From positions 1-39,584 of the forward strand of contig JAHAZT010000037.1 of the NCBI GenBank assembly GCA_018383975.1: DNA of 39,584 bases, read 5' to 3'. Below are positions 1-8,900 of this stretch, in pieces (the first letter of the stretch is position 1; every line of letters starts with the position of its first letter). The position numbers and the translations under genes are program-made. The notes under the pieces are model-generated. The model did no database searches and was not told the origin of the DNA. It saw only the letters and a list, made by a program, of their open reading frames with translations. This stretch comes from Eubacteriales bacterium. GTDB taxonomy: Bacteria; Bacillota; Clostridia; Oscillospirales; CAG-272.

Positions 1-1016
1 ACGCCTGTGCATTTCGAGCCGATGTCAACACGGACTTCGGTGCCGGAAACGGACATGACGTATCCCACGACGGTATCTCCTGTACTGATATTTTTGAACG
101 ACTCGTCAAGAAGCTCCGCGAAATTTTCATGTTCGCTCATAATTGTTTGTACCTCCTCGATTATGTAGCCCGGAGTTGAAGCTCCGGCCGAGATGCCTGC
201 TTTGCAGTGCATCTTTTTTATGTTATCGGGAATTTCGGCTGCGCTTTCGATGAAAAAGGTGCTTTTGCAGTTCTGCTTTGCTATCTCATAGAGCTTGCGT
301 GAGTTTGCGCTCTCGCCGTCGCCGACTATGAGCATAACGTCGCAATTCTGCGCCAGCTCTTCCGTCTCAAGCTGCCGTTCTTCCGTAACACAGCATATTG
401 TATCAAAAAATAAGGCGTTTGTATATAGTTTTTGAATATTTTTTTTACTTTTTTCGTAATCAAAATGATTTAATGTCGTCTGACTTGCAACAATTATTCT
501 CTTTTCAGCCAGTTTATCCCTTAAATCATCGGAAAGAGACGTTTCAAGCTCCGCGCTTCCGGATATAACCGCATAGTCGCCGTGAATATAACTGACGATG
601 CCTTTAACCTCCGGATGACTTGCGTCGCCGAAAATTACGGCAAATGTGTCGTCCGACGTGTTTTCGTCCATTATCTTATGAATTTTTGATACGAACGGGC
701 ATGTGCAGTCGCAGACGTGAAACGTGCCGTCGGATTTTTCGGCTTCGCGGAGCGTATTCATAAGACCGCGGGAAATTCCGTGTGCGCGGATGATGACGGT
801 TGCGTTCGCCGGCGGGGAAGAGAGAAGCCGCGAAAGCCCGCCTTCGTCTATGGAGCGCACTCCCTTTTTTTCGAGATATTCCGTATATTTTTTGTTATGA
901 ATGAGATGACCCAACGTATATATTTTCCCGCCCGTGTCCGCGAGGGCTTCTGCTGTTTCGGTCGCGCGCTTGACGCCGAAGCAAAATCCGGAATGCTTTG
1001 CAAGTGTAACGCTCAT
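1..1016 (-). CDS. ispH: 4-hydroxy-3-methylbut-2-enyl diphosphate reductase (IspH) fused to ribosomal protein S1-type domain(s); 3' end outside window
   Basis: Hand translation of minus strand from ATG at 1016: MSVTLAKHSGFCFGVKRATETAEALADTGGKIYTLGHLIHNK...CTCPF...TICCVTEERQ...SAGASTPGYIIEEV, then in frame ...ISTGDTVVGYVMSVSGTEVRVDIGSKCTG (S1-like). Not in ORF track because it runs off the window. Confidence 0.93.
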   Translation of the reverse strand, partial: MSVTLAKHSGFCFGVKRATETAEALADTGGKIYTLGHLIHNKKYTEYLEKKGVRSIDEGGLSRLLSSPPANATVIIRAHGISRGLMNTLREAEKSDGTFHVCDCTCPFVSKIHKIMDENTSDDTFAVIFGDASHPEVKGIVSYIHGDYAVISGSAELETSLSDDLRDKLAEKRIIVASQTTLNHFDYEKSKKNIQKLYTNALFFDTICCVTEERQLETEELAQNCDVMLIVGDGESANSRKLYEIAKQNCKSTFFIESAAEIPDNIKKMHCKAGISAGASTPGYIIEEVQTIMSEHENFAELLDESFKNISTGDTVVGYVMSVSGTEVRVDIGSKCTG

Positions 1017-1642
1017 TGCTTTTCCTCCGCAGATGACGAAATATCCTTGCCCAGCTCGCATATTTTTTCAAATATTATCTCGCTTGCGTGTCTGTATTCG
1101 TCAATTCCGCCGTTCTCAAAGCCGAGTTCATCAAAAGCAATCGGCTTGCCGAAGCGAACCTCCGTTTTTCTGAACGGACGGACTTTCATCCCCTTTGCGC
1201 CGATGAAAACGGGAAGGACGGTCGCCTTTGCATGATAGGCAATAAGTCCTATGCCGCTCTTTATTTTTGTTTCGGCGGGGTCTTTTCCGGGAATTCTCGT
1301 CCCCTGCGGGAAAATGCCGACAGCCTCTCCCTTTTCGAGAGACGAAATTACTTCATTCACAGATTCAACTCCCGCTGCCGCTCTGTTTATCGGAATAGCT
1401 CCCGCACCTCGGAAAATAAGTCTGCCGAAAGGATTTCTGAAAAGCTCCGCCTTTGCCAGAAACCTTATCGAACGTCTTGAAAACGTTGATATGAAGAACA
1501 TATCAAAGGCGTGCAGATGGTTTGCGGCTATGATAACGGGCCCGCTTTTCGGGATGTTTTCTTTCCCCTTTTGCTTTGCGCGGAAAATCAGGCGGATTAC
1601 GGGAAAGAGAAGTATATCCGCGATTCTGAATAGAATGTTCAT
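1013..1642 (-). CDS. plsC: 1-acyl-sn-glycerol-3-phosphate acyltransferase
   Basis: NHLHAFDMFF (NHxxxxD motif) and FPQGTRIPG; 4-nt overlap with ispH. Confidence 0.9.
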   Translation of the reverse strand: MNILFRIADILLFPVIRLIFRAKQKGKENIPKSGPVIIAANHLHAFDMFFISTFSRRSIRFLAKAELFRNPFGRLIFRGAGAIPINRAAAGVESVNEVISSLEKGEAVGIFPQGTRIPGKDPAETKIKSGIGLIAYHAKATVLPVFIGAKGMKVRPFRKTEVRFGKPIAFDELGFENGGIDEYRHASEIIFEKICELGKDISSSAEEKQ

Positions 1643-1643
1643 T

Positions 1644-2306
1644 TTATTTTATTCTGCTTTCGATTATTTTTACGGCGCGGTCGAGCGTTTCCTCAAAGCT
1701 GCCGGAGTTATCAAGCATTATGGCGTCCTCTGCGGGAACTGCGGGAGCGATGTTTCTTGTTCTGTCCTGCTCGTCTCTTGCGGAAAGTGCTTTTCTGACC
1801 TCTTCAACAGTCACCTTTTCGCCCTTTTCTTCAAGCTCCGCCTGCCTGCGAACGGCTCTTGCCTCGTCGGAAGCGGTCATAAAGAATTTGACGTCGGCAT
1901 CGGGAAGTATCACCGTGCCGATATCGCGCCCATCCATAATGACGTTGTTTTTCTTCGCCATATCGCGCTGAACGTCGAGGAGAAATGCTCTTACCGCACC
2001 CATTTTGGACGTTGCCGAAGCGTAATCGGCAATTTCGCTTGTGCGGATAAGCCCCGTCACGTCCTCGCCGCAGAGAAACATATGCTGAACGCCGTCCGCA
2101 AATTCAATATCCATTTTTATTTCGGGAAGTCTTGCCGTAACAACCGCCTCGTCGTGCGGATCGGTTCCCGTGCGGAGGATGTACAGCCCGATTGTTCTGT
2201 ACATTGCGCCCGTGTCTACGTAGCTGAAGCCGAATTTTTTCGCAAGTGCCTTTGCGAGAGTGCTTTTTCCGGAGCCGGAGGGACCGTCGATTGCTATGTT
2301 TATCAT
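1644..2306 (-). CDS. cmk: (d)CMP kinase
   Basis: MINIAIDGPSGSGKSTLAKALAKKFGFSYVDTGAMYR...MDGRDIGTVILPDADVKFF. Confidence 0.97.
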   Translation of the reverse strand: MINIAIDGPSGSGKSTLAKALAKKFGFSYVDTGAMYRTIGLYILRTGTDPHDEAVVTARLPEIKMDIEFADGVQHMFLCGEDVTGLIRTSEIADYASATSKMGAVRAFLLDVQRDMAKKNNVIMDGRDIGTVILPDADVKFFMTASDEARAVRRQAELEEKGEKVTVEEVRKALSARDEQDRTRNIAPAVPAEDAIMLDNSGSFEETLDRAVKIIESRIK

Positions 2307-2324
2307 GATAATATACTTCCTTTT

Positions 2325-3566
2325 TTATATTTTTGCCGCGTCCGTTGCCGCCGTGACGGCAGTCGCAAACGCCGATTGCAGATTAAAACCGCCGGTGTAT
2401 GCGTCAACATCTATTATTTCACCGGCAAAATAGAGGTTTTTTATAAGTTTTGATCTCATCGTCTGCGGGGATATTTCCGAAACGGAAACGCCGCCGCCCG
2501 TGACGATTGCCTCGCTTATCGGGCGGAAGCCCGTGATCGTCAGCTTTATTGCTTTGAGAGAAGCGACAATGTTTTTCCGCTCCGTCTTTGTTATGGAGTT
2601 TGTGACTCTGTCCCCCCGCACACCGCAGATATCGCAGAACGGCATTATCATTTTTGACGGCAGAAGCGTTGCCAGAACGGACGAAAAATGCTTGTTTTTA
2701 TTTTTATCGAATTCGGAAAGCAGACGTCTGTCGAGTGTTTCTTCGTCCAGAGCGGGCTTTTCGTCGATAATTACTTCGTATTTTCCGCTTGTCATCGGTC
2801 GCATATGTGCGGAAGCGGATAGGATGACAGGTCCGCTTACGCCGAAGTGCGTAAAGAGCAGCTCGCCGAAGTCCTCATAAATAACGGAATTCTTTTCCTT
2901 GTCAATGATTTTTATCGCAATATTTTTCAGCGTCAGCCCCTGCATACGGGCGCAGAGGTCGCCGGCGCACGTCAGTCCGACGAGGGAAGGGATGAGCTCC
3001 GTTACCGTATGACCGAGGGCTTTTGCAATTACAAAGCCGTCGCCCGTCGAGCCTGTCACGGGGTACGAAACGCCGCCCGTGCATAAAATGACACTGTCAA
3101 AACCGGCGTATCTGTGCTTTTCCGTCAAGACGGCGGTGATACTGTCGTTCTCGCTTTCAAGAGCGGTCACGCGCTCGTGAATCACTCTGCAACCGAGGTC
3201 GAGCATGTGATTTTTCAGCGCGAGAACGATGTCTGTCGCTCTGTCCGAAACGGGGAAAACGCGATTGCCTCTTTCGACCTTCAGCGGCACGCCGAGAGCT
3301 TCAAAATAGTCAATCGTGTCCTGCGGGGTGAAGCGGTGTATCGCCGAAAAAAGAAATTTTCCGTTCTGTGTGACGTTTCTGACAAACTCTTCGGGTGAGC
3401 AGGAATTTGTCAGGTTACACCTGCCTTTTCCCGTTATTCCGAGTTTCATTGCAAGCAGGTCGTTTCTTTCAAAAACGGTGACCGTCGCGCCCAGCTCCGC
3501 CGCTCTGCACGACGCCATAAGCCCTGCCGCGCCGCCGCCGATAACGGCGATTTTTTTATTGTCCAT
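2325..3566 (-). CDS. NAD(P)/FAD-dependent oxidoreductase, HI0933/YhiN-like family
   Basis: MDNKKIAVIGGGAAGLMASCRAAELGATVTVFERND...GITGKGRCNLTN...CTGGVSYPVTGSTGDG...TGGGVSVSEISPQTMRSK...YFAGEIIDVDAYTGGFNLQSAF; ATG at 3566 preferred over upstream 3617. Confidence 0.92.
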   Translation of the reverse strand: MDNKKIAVIGGGAAGLMASCRAAELGATVTVFERNDLLAMKLGITGKGRCNLTNSCSPEEFVRNVTQNGKFLFSAIHRFTPQDTIDYFEALGVPLKVERGNRVFPVSDRATDIVLALKNHMLDLGCRVIHERVTALESENDSITAVLTEKHRYAGFDSVILCTGGVSYPVTGSTGDGFVIAKALGHTVTELIPSLVGLTCAGDLCARMQGLTLKNIAIKIIDKEKNSVIYEDFGELLFTHFGVSGPVILSASAHMRPMTSGKYEVIIDEKPALDEETLDRRLLSEFDKNKNKHFSSVLATLLPSKMIMPFCDICGVRGDRVTNSITKTERKNIVASLKAIKLTITGFRPISEAIVTGGGVSVSEISPQTMRSKLIKNLYFAGEIIDVDAYTGGFNLQSAFATAVTAATDAAKI

Positions 3567-5490
3567 TACTTCCTCCCAGCACGGCAAGCGCCTTTTCCGC
3601 CGCGTCGATTTCGTCATAGAGCAAATCGAGGAGCTTATCTATCTCATCCGCTCTCGCATAAATTTCGGAAAGGCGGACGTAATCTCCGGAGGCGTCGCCC
3701 TCCGCCTCTTTTTCAAGACGCGATTTTTCGCCTTCGAGCTTTTCGATCTCCGCCTCGCAGCGTTCGATTTTTGATTTGTTTTTTCTTATGTCGGAGGCGG
3801 TTTTCTTTGCGTCGAGATAGCTTTGTTTGTTTTCCGCAACCGGCTTTTCATCTGCGATGTCGACGTTTTTTGCCGCTTCCTTCTGCTTTTCTCTGTATTC
3901 GCAGTATTCATCGTAATTGCCTGCAAATATCCGAAGACCGTCCGTCATATCGAATATTTTCGACGACAGCTTGCGGACGAAATATCTGTCGTGCGAAACG
4001 GCGATTATCGTTCCGGAAAACTGCATGAGCGCGTCCTCCAGAGCCTCGCGTGAGCCGATGTCAAGGTGGTTTGTCGGCTCGTCCAGAATGAGGAGATTTA
4101 TTTGCGAAAGTATCATTTTGCAAAGCATAAGTCTCGCTCTCTCGCCGCCCGAAAGCACGGCGACCTTTTTATCCATATCCTCCGCAAAGAAGAGGAAGGA
4201 CGCAAGCGCGGAGCGCACCTGCGGTATTGTCAATCTGTCGTGCGCACGGCAGACCTCTTCAAGGACGGTGCTGTCGTCGTCCAGGGTCTGTTGCTCCTGA
4301 TCGTAATAGCCGGAAACGACGTTGTATCCGAAGCGGAGAATTCCGTCATAATCCTCGTCAAGCCCGCCGATAATACGCACAAGTGTACTTTTTCCGCACC
4401 CGTTCGGTCCGACTATCATTATTTTGTCGCGCTTTTTAACCTCAAAGCTGATATCGTCAAGAATTTTTCTCTCGCCGTACGACTTTGAAATGTTTTCCGC
4501 AAAAAGCACGTCGTTGCCGCTCTCCCTCGCCTCCGAAAAGTGCAGGGAAATGCTTTTCGGGTCTCTTTTCGGAGCGTCGACGCTGTCTTTTTTCAAATGT
4601 TCTATCTGCTTTTGCTTGCTTTTTATCGTTACGAAGTTGCGTTCCTGACCCCAGCGGCGCTGTTGCTCTATTATCGCCTCAATGCGGGAAATTTCCTTTT
4701 GCTGAAGCTCGTGCTTTTTTGCAAGCGCCTTGCGCTGTTCCGCCTTCTGGGCGGCATAGGCGCTGTAATTGCCGGGGTATATCGTCGCTTCCGTGTGTTC
4801 TATATCAAGTATCTTGTTTGCTGCGCGGTCAAGAAAATATCTGTCGTGCGATATAAGGATGAGCGTTTTTTTATACGAACGCAGATGTTCCTCAAGCCAC
4901 GAAAGAGTATCCATATCGAGATGGTTTGTCGGCTCGTCCAGAATGAGAAGGTCAGGCTCGCGGAGCAGAAGCTTTACAAGGGCAAGACGTGTTCTCTCGC
5001 CGCCGGAAAGGGTGTTTATCGTTTTATCGAAGAATTCCTCTCCGAAACCGAAGCGGGCAAGAGTCGATTTTATTCTCGAACGATATTCATAACCGCCCAT
5101 TTTGCGGAATTCTTCCGTCAGAACGGCGTATTTTTCGATTGCCGCCTCGCCTCCGATATGATTTTCAATATTTTCGGAAAGCTCGGCAAGGCGTTTTTCG
5201 GTCGCGACGATTTCGGGGAAAGCGTCCGACATTTCGGAAAGAACGGTGTCGTCGCTTTCAAGCATTGCGTTCTGCGCGAGCATGGAAACCGTTTTGTCCT
5301 TTGCTATATATACGTTGCCCGATGACGGAGTGAACGTCCCGGCGATTATCTTTGCGAGAGTGCTTTTTCCCGCGCCGTTCACGCCGACTATTCCGAGTTT
5401 ATCGCCTTCGTTTATTGAAAAATTTATATTGTTCAACACGACGTCCGTTCCGTATTCGACGGTCACGCCGCTGACGCTTAAAAGTACCAT
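3556..5490 (-). CDS. ABC-F family ATP-binding protein (YdiF/Uup-like)
   Basis: Two ABC cassettes with GVNGAGKST/LSGGERTRLALVKLL and GPNGCGKST/LSGGERARLMLCKMI, C-terminal coiled coil, no membrane domain. Confidence 0.95.
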   Translation of the reverse strand: MVLLSVSGVTVEYGTDVVLNNINFSINEGDKLGIVGVNGAGKSTLAKIIAGTFTPSSGNVYIAKDKTVSMLAQNAMLESDDTVLSEMSDAFPEIVATEKRLAELSENIENHIGGEAAIEKYAVLTEEFRKMGGYEYRSRIKSTLARFGFGEEFFDKTINTLSGGERTRLALVKLLLREPDLLILDEPTNHLDMDTLSWLEEHLRSYKKTLILISHDRYFLDRAANKILDIEHTEATIYPGNYSAYAAQKAEQRKALAKKHELQQKEISRIEAIIEQQRRWGQERNFVTIKSKQKQIEHLKKDSVDAPKRDPKSISLHFSEARESGNDVLFAENISKSYGERKILDDISFEVKKRDKIMIVGPNGCGKSTLVRIIGGLDEDYDGILRFGYNVVSGYYDQEQQTLDDDSTVLEEVCRAHDRLTIPQVRSALASFLFFAEDMDKKVAVLSGGERARLMLCKMILSQINLLILDEPTNHLDIGSREALEDALMQFSGTIIAVSHDRYFVRKLSSKIFDMTDGLRIFAGNYDEYCEYREKQKEAAKNVDIADEKPVAENKQSYLDAKKTASDIRKNKSKIERCEAEIEKLEGEKSRLEKEAEGDASGDYVRLSEIYARADEIDKLLDLLYDEIDAAEKALAVLGGSNGQ

Positions 5491-5525
5491 TATGAGAGTT
5501 CCTGTCCGGATATAATTTATCTTAT

Positions 5526-5555
5526 ATTATACATCATATAGCACCCGTATGTCAA
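5526..5555 (-). promoter_or_regulatory. sigma-A-type promoter for ABC-F/flavoprotein/cmk/plsC/ispH cluster
   Basis: Minus strand TTGACA (5555-5550), 18-nt spacer, TATAAT (5531-5526), upstream of ATG at 5490. Confidence 0.7.
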
Positions 5556-5625
5556 CCTTGCGGTGTCAATTTCGGGGGTGCAACGTAAAATATTATAAAT
5601 CGGAAACAAAAAAGGAGTTGATTTT

Positions 5626-6138
5626 TTGAACGGAAAACTCAGAACGGCGTGTAATCTGCCGCTTCCGTATCCGGAGGTGCGCGTTTCCGCGCCGAACCCA
5701 AATTACGCAAGACTTCTTTCCGTCGCTTACGCGGGTGACGGAGGGGAACTTGCCGCCATACTTCAATATACATACGGTCATATTATGACGGAAAATGCAG
5801 AGCCTGCACAGCTTTCCGCCGTGCTTTCGTGCGTATCGGTGACGGAAATGCGGCATCTTGAAATTCTCGGCGAATTGATTTATATGCTCGGCGGCGACCC
5901 GAAATTCTGCGATATGCAAAGGCGCGGGTGCTTTGACGCGTCAAAGGTCAATTATCAGACGTCGCCGGAAAAAATATTGCGCACGGCAATAGCGGGAGAA
6001 AAGGCGGCGATTGCTATGTACAGAGACCTGCTCCGTCGCATAGACGACGGATGTATCCGCGAGATACTGCGCCGGATAATTCTTGACGAGGAACACCATA
6101 TAAAGATATTCTCGGAACTTCTCGGCACTGCGCGTTAG
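5626..6138 (+). CDS. ferritin-like di-metal protein (rubrerythrin/CotJC-like), TTG start
   Basis: Di-metal ligand pattern E...EMRHLE...GEKAA...DEEHH; RBS aaaggag before TTG. Confidence 0.75.
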   Translation: MNGKLRTACNLPLPYPEVRVSAPNPNYARLLSVAYAGDGGELAAILQYTYGHIMTENAEPAQLSAVLSCVSVTEMRHLEILGELIYMLGGDPKFCDMQRRGCFDASKVNYQTSPEKILRTAIAGEKAAIAMYRDLLRRIDDGCIREILRRIILDEEHHIKIFSELLGTAR

Positions 6139-6165
6139 TCTTGCGGCAAAAACGGAAGATTTTCA

Positions 6166-6194
6166 TTGACTAACTGCGCCGGAGGTGATATAAT
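6166..6194 (+). promoter_or_regulatory. Strong sigma-A-like promoter with extended -10 and no CDS downstream
   Basis: TTGACT (6166-6171), 17-nt spacer, TGa-TATAAT (6189-6194). Confidence 0.7.
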
Positions 6195-6233
6195 ACTTAC
6201 CTGAAACAAGCAATTTATGCGACTCTGACAGTT

Positions 6234-6294
6234 CTCGACGCCGCTCGGTCACCGGCGGCTCTGACAGCCTCAAAGGCTGTCATTCACTACCGCC
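6234..6294. repeat. Solitary copy of nested-hairpin repeat (same family as 28261-28676)
   Basis: CTCGACGCCGCTCGGTCA identical to part of unit at 28564; GGCGG-CTC-TGACAGCC-tcaaa-GGCTGTCA-TTCACTA-CCGCC. Confidence 0.85.
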
Positions 6295-6312
6295 TTCTCC
6301 GCTTCCCGCCAA

Positions 6313-6352
6313 AGAAAAAAACAAAAGCCGCCGAAGCGACTTTTGCTTTTTT
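6313..6352 (-). terminator. Rho-independent terminator of tRNA-Thr/Gly transcript, apparently bidirectional
   Basis: Stem CAAAAGTCGC-TTCG-GCGGCTTTTG (minus) followed by T tract; plus-strand side also followed by cttttttgg. Confidence 0.8.
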
Positions 6353-6425
6353 GGAGCAGATGACGGGAATCGGACCCGCGTAGTCAGCTTGGGAAGCTGA
6401 TATTCTACCATTGAACTACATCTGC
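6352..6425 (-). tRNA. tRNA-Gly(CCC)
   Basis: Cloverleaf GCAGATG/CATCTGC acceptor, anticodon loop TTCCCAA, T arm GCGGGTCCGATTCCCGT, encoded CCA. Confidence 0.95.
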
Positions 6426-6453
6426 GAAAAAAGCCCGGAGAAAACCGAGCCTT

Positions 6454-6529
6454 TGGAGCTAATGATGGGACTCGAACCCATGACCTGTTGATTACGAATC
6501 AACTGCTCTACCAACTGAGCCACATTAGC
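6454..6529 (-). tRNA. tRNA-Thr(CGT)
   Basis: Cloverleaf GCTAATG/CATTAGC acceptor, anticodon loop TTCGTAA, TTCGAGT T loop, encoded CCA. Confidence 0.96.
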
Positions 6530-6551
6530 ATTGCTTTTCAAAGCGTATTAA

Positions 6552-6580
6552 AGTTTATCACATCAAAAGTGTTTTGTCAA
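6552..6580 (-). promoter_or_regulatory. Promoter of the tRNA-Thr/tRNA-Gly pair
   Basis: Minus strand TTGACA (6580-6575), 17-nt spacer, TAAACT (6557-6552). Confidence 0.6.
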
Positions 6581-6617
6581 TATTTTTTTGATTATTTTTT
6601 GAAAGGAAGTCGGAAGT

Positions 6618-7469
6618 ATGAATTTAACAGACCGCGGAGAAGTCAAAAGACTTCTTGAAAAATACGGTCTTGCTCCGAAAAAGAGCAGGGGGCAGAACTT
6701 TCTCGCAAATGCGAATGTTGTCTACGATATAGCTGACCTTTGTGGAGATGAGGACAGGTGCGTCATAGAGATCGGACCCGGCGTCGGCGCGATGACGGCG
6801 GAGCTTTGCAAAATGTATAAAAAGGTGCTTGCAATCGAAGTCGACAGCGACCTTATTCCGCTGCTTTCGGAGGCTCTCTGCGAATATGATAACCTTGAAA
6901 TAATCGAAGCGGACGCTATGAAAATCGACTTTGCAGCTCTGGTGAAAGAGAAATTTCCCGATGAAAAGGTTTCCGTCTGCGCAAATCTGCCGTATTACAT
7001 AACTTCGCCCGTGATAATGCGCCTGCTCGACGCTTCGGAGGTGTTTGAGTCGATAGTCGTAATGATACAGAAGGAGGTTGCGGATAGACTTTGCTCCGCA
7101 CCCGGAACGGCAGATTTCGGCGCGATAACGCTTGCCGTCGACTATAAAGCGGAGGCGAAAAAATGTTTTTCCGTTTCCGCGGGCAACTTTATTCCGCCCC
7201 CGAAGGTGACCTCCACCGTCATAAAAATGAAAATGCGGGAAAACCCGCCCGTTGCGCCCGTTTCGGTCGACAATATGTTCGCGCTTATCCGCGCGGCGTT
7301 TGCGCAGAGAAGAAAGACATTTTCAAATGCGGTGAGAGCCGCTTCCTCAAAATACAGCAAGGAGGATATTGAAAGCGCACTCCTTTCGCTCGGACTTTCC
7401 GCAGACGTCCGCGGTGAAAAGCTCGGACTTTCCGAATATGCCGCGCTTTCAGATATTTTGCCGCTATGA
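6618..7469 (+). CDS. rsmA: 16S rRNA (adenine1518-N6/adenine1519-N6)-dimethyltransferase
   Basis: KKSRGQNFLANANVVYDIADL...VIEIGPGVGAMTAEL...NLPYYITSPVIMRLL. Confidence 0.97.
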   Translation: MNLTDRGEVKRLLEKYGLAPKKSRGQNFLANANVVYDIADLCGDEDRCVIEIGPGVGAMTAELCKMYKKVLAIEVDSDLIPLLSEALCEYDNLEIIEADAMKIDFAALVKEKFPDEKVSVCANLPYYITSPVIMRLLDASEVFESIVVMIQKEVADRLCSAPGTADFGAITLAVDYKAEAKKCFSVSAGNFIPPPKVTSTVIKMKMRENPPVAPVSVDNMFALIRAAFAQRRKTFSNAVRAASSKYSKEDIESALLSLGLSADVRGEKLGLSEYAALSDILPL

Positions 7470-8881
7470 TAAACGAAAAGCTTGAAAAATTCAAAGAATA
7501 TATAAAGGGTAAAACGGTTGCGCTTGTCGGAGCGGGGATAAGCAATATGTCGTGCGTCGATATGCTGCTTTCCTATGGAGCAAGGCTGACCGTCAGAGAT
7601 AAAAACCCCGACCCGACTTATACTCCGGACGGAGAAGGAGGCAGAATTGAAAAAGTCGCGCCGATACTCTCCGGAAAGGGCGTTGATATGCGCTTCGGTG
7701 ACGGCTATCTCTCCGACCTTTGCGAGAATATCATCATCAAAACGCCGGCGATACGTTCGGATTTGCCCGAATTTGCGCAGGCGGAAGAAAACGGCTCGGT
7801 TCTGACTTCGGAGGCGGAACTTTTCTGCAATCTCTGCCCCTGCAAAATAATAGCCGTTACGGGCAGTGACGGAAAGACAACAACGACAACGCTGATTTCC
7901 GAAATGCTTTCCGAAGAGACGGAAAACACGGAAAAGCGTGTATTTCTCGGAGGAAATATCGGCACGCCTCTGCTTCCGAAGGTCGGTGAAATGCGCACCT
8001 GTGACTTTGCCGTTCTCGAGCTTTCCAGTTTTCAGCTTCACAGAATGAGCTTTGCGCCGTATCGCGCCGTCATAACGAATATATCGCCGAACCATCTCAA
8101 CTGGCACACATCTATAACGGAATATGCCGAAAGCAAGGCGAATATATTTGCTCATCAGGATAAAGATTGCAGGCTTGTGCTCAACGCCTGTGACGGATAC
8201 ACAGATGATTTCCGCTCCCGCGCAAGGTCGCAGGTTGTGTTGTTTTCTTCAAAGGGCGAGCCGGAGGGAGACGCCGTGTGGCTTTCCGGAAATGATATTT
8301 TTGCAAGACTTTCGGGAAAAACGGAAAAGGTTATGTCGCGCGCCGATATCCGCCTTGTCGGACTACACAACGTTGAAAATTATATGGCGGCAATCGCCGC
8401 GCTGGATGGTCTTATCTCAAAGGAAACCGTGATAAAGGTTGCCGGAGAATTTGCCGGCGTACGTCACAGAATTGAAGAGGTATGCACAAAAAACGGCGTG
8501 AAATTCTATAACAGCTCGATAGACACAACGCCGACGAGAACCCTTGCGGCACTCCGGTCATTTGAAAATCCGCCGATAGTCATCTGCGGAGGGTCGGACA
8601 AGAACCTGCCCATGGATACTCTTGCGGCAGAGCTTGAAAAAAGAGCGAAATACGTAGTGCTGACGGGGACGACGGGTGTCCGCCTCGCGGAGCTTTTCGA
8701 CGCCGTTGGCTATAAAAAATATACATATGAAAGAGATTTTGAAAAGGCTGTCCGCGCGGCGGCGGGCTTTGCGGAGGAGGGCGACGTTGTTCTGCTTTCT
8801 CCGGCGGCGGCGAGCTTTGACAGCTTCCGCAATTTTGAAAAGCGCGGCGACTTTTTCTGTGACATAGTCAGAAATCTCTGA
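7466..8881 (+). CDS. murD: UDP-N-acetylmuramoyl-L-alanine--D-glutamate ligase
   Basis: TGSDGKTTTTTLISEML, NISPNHLNWH, GGSDKNLPMDTLAAEL; overlaps rsmA by 4 nt. Confidence 0.95.
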   Translation: MINEKLEKFKEYIKGKTVALVGAGISNMSCVDMLLSYGARLTVRDKNPDPTYTPDGEGGRIEKVAPILSGKGVDMRFGDGYLSDLCENIIIKTPAIRSDLPEFAQAEENGSVLTSEAELFCNLCPCKIIAVTGSDGKTTTTTLISEMLSEETENTEKRVFLGGNIGTPLLPKVGEMRTCDFAVLELSSFQLHRMSFAPYRAVITNISPNHLNWHTSITEYAESKANIFAHQDKDCRLVLNACDGYTDDFRSRARSQVVLFSSKGEPEGDAVWLSGNDIFARLSGKTEKVMSRADIRLVGLHNVENYMAAIAALDGLISKETVIKVAGEFAGVRHRIEEVCTKNGVKFYNSSIDTTPTRTLAALRSFENPPIVICGGSDKNLPMDTLAAELEKRAKYVVLTGTTGVRLAELFDAVGYKKYTYERDFEKAVRAAAGFAEEGDVVLLSPAAASFDSFRNFEKRGDFFCDIVRNL

Positions 8882-8900
8882 AAAACGGAAGGATAAAAAG

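Noticed and set aside
1251-2453. 400-aa plus-strand ORF
   Set aside because: Antisense to cmk, plsC and the flavoprotein gene; no coherent domain, Cys/Arg/Phe-rich composition typical of shadow ORFs.
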